From: AP-15 sp963795485
GTDB lineage: Bacteria > Pseudomonadota > Alphaproteobacteria > ATCC43930 > CGMCC-115725
Length of the DNA: 64,000 bases
Reading direction: 5' to 3'
Assembly: GCA_963795485.1 (NCBI GenBank)
Contig: CAWCIL010000006.1
Span: 496,001 to 560,000, forward strand
Within the stretch, counting starts at the first letter, position 1, and every line of letters starts with the position of its first letter. The translations under genes and the position numbers were made by a program. Shown in pieces: positions 62,218-64,000 of this stretch. A model generated the notes under the pieces. That model was given only the letters and a program-made list of their open reading frames with translations, ran no database searches and was not told where the DNA came from.

Positions 62218-63668
62218 TCATTTCTGGGCGCCGCACAAGGTGCCGTTGATCAGGCATTGCGGCATGACCCCGATCGCTTCCTGCGCTTGTTCAGCGCGGC
62301 GATCTGGGCCTCGGTGGCGGCGTCGATGTCCCGGCCGGGCGTGTCGCAGCCGCAGACCTGGCTCGCGCCGCAACTGACCTGGTCGATCTGTTCGAGCGCC
62401 AGGATCGCCCGCAGTCCGTTCAGCTCCGAAAGGCCGCCGCACGCGTTCTTCAGGATCTCGGCCTTGAGCAGCGGGTCATGCTTGGGCGGCTTTGTCTGGC
62501 CGTTGCCGAGCGTCGTGCACAATGCGGCGTCGCAGGTATAGCCGATTTGGATTCCGCGCGGAGCCGCGGGGTTCGAGCTCCGGCGGATGCCGGCGCGATA
62601 GTCCGCACAGACTTCGCGGCACAGCGGGCTGCGCTTGGTGATTGGATAGTCCGTTTGAGCGGAATAGAGCGGGCAGCCCTTGCCGCCCGGCGCGTCCGGC
62701 AGGCAGCCATTGGCCGGCGGATCGATCGCGGGGTGATTGAGCGCCGGATTGTGCGCGGCCGACCACACATAGACCGGCGCCGGCGCGGCGGTCTTCGATT
62801 GCTTGGTCGGCGGGGTCAGCTTATTGGCGTCGCACGGCACCCCCGCCTGCGAGAGCTCGAACGGGCCGTCATAGACCGGGCATTGGCATTGCACCAATGG
62901 GTTGCCGGCGTTGTCCCTTTTGCCGGAGTAATGGCACGGCGCCGTCATGCATCCGGCGTATTTTCCGGTCGTGCACGAGGTCGAATTGGGCGACGCCCCA
63001 GTGGCGTAATCGCTGCTCTTGACCGTCGAAAACACCGAGATCAATTCGGTCCCAGGGATCACCCGGCCGGCGTTGGCGGCGCGGCAGACCGGCGCATCGT
63101 TCCACCAGCTGTAGCTGCGAAGCTCGCGCGGGCTGCAGTTCTCGCCTTCATGGCCGCATGCGCCGACGGTTCGCAGGTAGAGATCGAGGTTGAGGATTGC
63201 ATTGATGTCGACGAAATAGGGAACATAGGGCGGATATTGCTCGGTAGACAGCGCATAGCAGGTGCAATCCGCGGACTTGCCGTCGGCCGACAATTTGCAC
63301 GGCAGCGCCGGATTGGCCGCCGCCGATCCCTTCGTCGGGACCGGGGTGCCGACCGCCGGACCCGAATAGAGGCACAGCGCATAGGCGAAGGGCCGGCTCA
63401 GCGGCGGCTTGCAGGCCAGAAAATTCGACTGATGAAGCCAGATGTCGGCATAGGCCGGACCGAACGCCGTGGTCCTGCGGTCGTTAAAGCGAAAGCGGCC
63501 GAACCCCGCCGCGCCCGCTCGGGCATCCGCTGACGCCCCAGCCGCAAACGGAGTGTTGGGCGACTGTGCGCGCGCGACATTGTGGTGCGTGCAAAGCAAT
63601 CCAATGAAGATCAGGCACAGTATCCAGAATCGAGACGACAGCCTGAATGATCCGCGGTTGACGAGCAT
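62218..63668 (-). CDS. Cys-rich secreted protein of unknown function, frameshift near C-terminus
   Basis: A ~480-residue protein with a signal peptide (WILCLIFIGLLCTHHNVARA). The mature part has about 27 cysteines, many in short-spaced pairs (CKLSADGKSADCTCYAL, CMTAPCHYSGKR, VQCQCPVYDGP, CGCDTPGR), suggesting a disulfide-rich extracytoplasmic protein. The frame ends at 62250 as KRRKRSGSCRNA, but one base over it continues more naturally as AQEAIGVMPQCLINGTLCGA to stop 62218, so a base has been lost near 62290. No domain is recognised. It is alone, downstream of tRNA-Ala. Confidence 0.78.
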
Positions 63669-64000
63669 GCGGGGAGGAGCCTCTGATCGGTTGGCCGCCG
63701 ATCTTCGCCGCAGAGTCGTTGCCGTTTGGTTAATGGGGCCCGCACCGGTCGTGCCGCCGCCGACACCATGACATACGAACCGGGAGCGTCCTCAAGCGCG
63801 TTGGACTTGCGCCGGGATGGCGGAACGGCCTGCCCACAAGAGATCGTTGGCCGGCTCAGTGGGTTGGCCGAAGCGAGTGGTCCGCACCTGACGTTTGGCA
63901 CCCTTCGAGCCCATCCCGCGTCTTCCCGGCGCAGGCCGGGATCCATGGTGCCCATGGGCACCGGCCTTCGCCGGTGTGGCAATTTTTCGGGTACGATCTG
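63669..64000. repeat. Intergenic end of window with dispersed repeat
   Basis: No gene is supported. The last ~80 bp (63920-63985: cccggcgcaggccgggatcc, catgggcaccggccttcgcc) carry the third copy of the dispersed element seen at 25085-25195 and 62071-62095. It contains inverted segments (cccggcgcaggccggg). The start of the region should hold the promoter of the Cys-rich protein gene. Confidence 0.6.

Overview
The window is G+C-rich chromosomal DNA from an alphaproteobacterium. The evidence is gene order typical of that class: ubiH / ftsK-lolA-xthA, murA-DUF2948-hisG-hisD-UPF0262-maf-rng-yacG, coxB-coxA-ctaB-coxC-surf1, and ialB-like-rlmN-argG. Class-typical small families also occur (DUF1194, Methyltransf_17, TIGR02281 aspartic protease). 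A free-living Rhodospirillales or Rhizobiales member is plausible, but the genus cannot be fixed from the sequence alone. There are no rRNA genes, CRISPR arrays, prophage or intact IS elements. Two tRNA genes are present, Thr(GGT) and Ala(CGC). Layout: 1-6882 (minus strand) is a compact glycan locus with four glycosyltransferases (two MurG-like, two GT4), a polysaccharide-deacetylase-like protein, a small membrane protein and the start of a peptide-type ABC ATPase. 7525-15146 holds a cNMP-binding protein, a SAM methyltransferase, xthA, a class I amidotransferase, lolA, ftsK and a UbiH-like hydroxylase. 15459-22928 is tRNA-Thr and the murA/his/maf/rng/yacG run. 23002-28682 is a mixed stretch: a broken MT-A70 methyltransferase, a membrane aspartic protease, a CDF-like remnant, a ketopantoate-reductase-like protein, a PEP-mutase-superfamily enzyme, a glyoxalase-like protein and a lipoprotein. 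28713-33193 is a tonB-exbD-exbB-TonB receptor operon behind a Zur-like operator. 33337-43097 carries envelope and miscellaneous enzymes (DUF1194, prolyl aminopeptidase, PagL, PCD, metallopeptidase, UDG, two glycosidases, TldD). 43412-52617 is the aa3-type oxidase operon, an M32 carboxypeptidase and the ergothioneine pair egtB-egtD. 52633-53769 is a visibly A+T-richer island with two membrane ORFs. 54376-63668 holds GNAT, DinB, IalB-like, rlmN, argG, a DUF559 nuclease boxed by inverted repeats, a hydrolase, NnrU, YggU/YggT, tRNA-Ala and a Cys-rich secreted protein. The most striking general property is that at least a dozen otherwise well-conserved genes, including lolA and xthA, are broken by a single-base shift or one stop codon. 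Most shifts are equivalent to a one-base gain. Either the assembly contains indel errors or these genes are decaying; read data must decide. The most interesting biological signals are (i) a DUF559 nuclease gene flanked by perfect 23-nt inverted repeats, (ii) a palindromic element inserted in frame in both hisG and rng, (iii) the Zur-like operator/promoter of the TonB system, (iv) the glycosyltransferase locus, and (v) short tandem repeats at the 5' ends of three genes, including a 17-nt repeat that makes two overlapping mini-ORFs before coxC.
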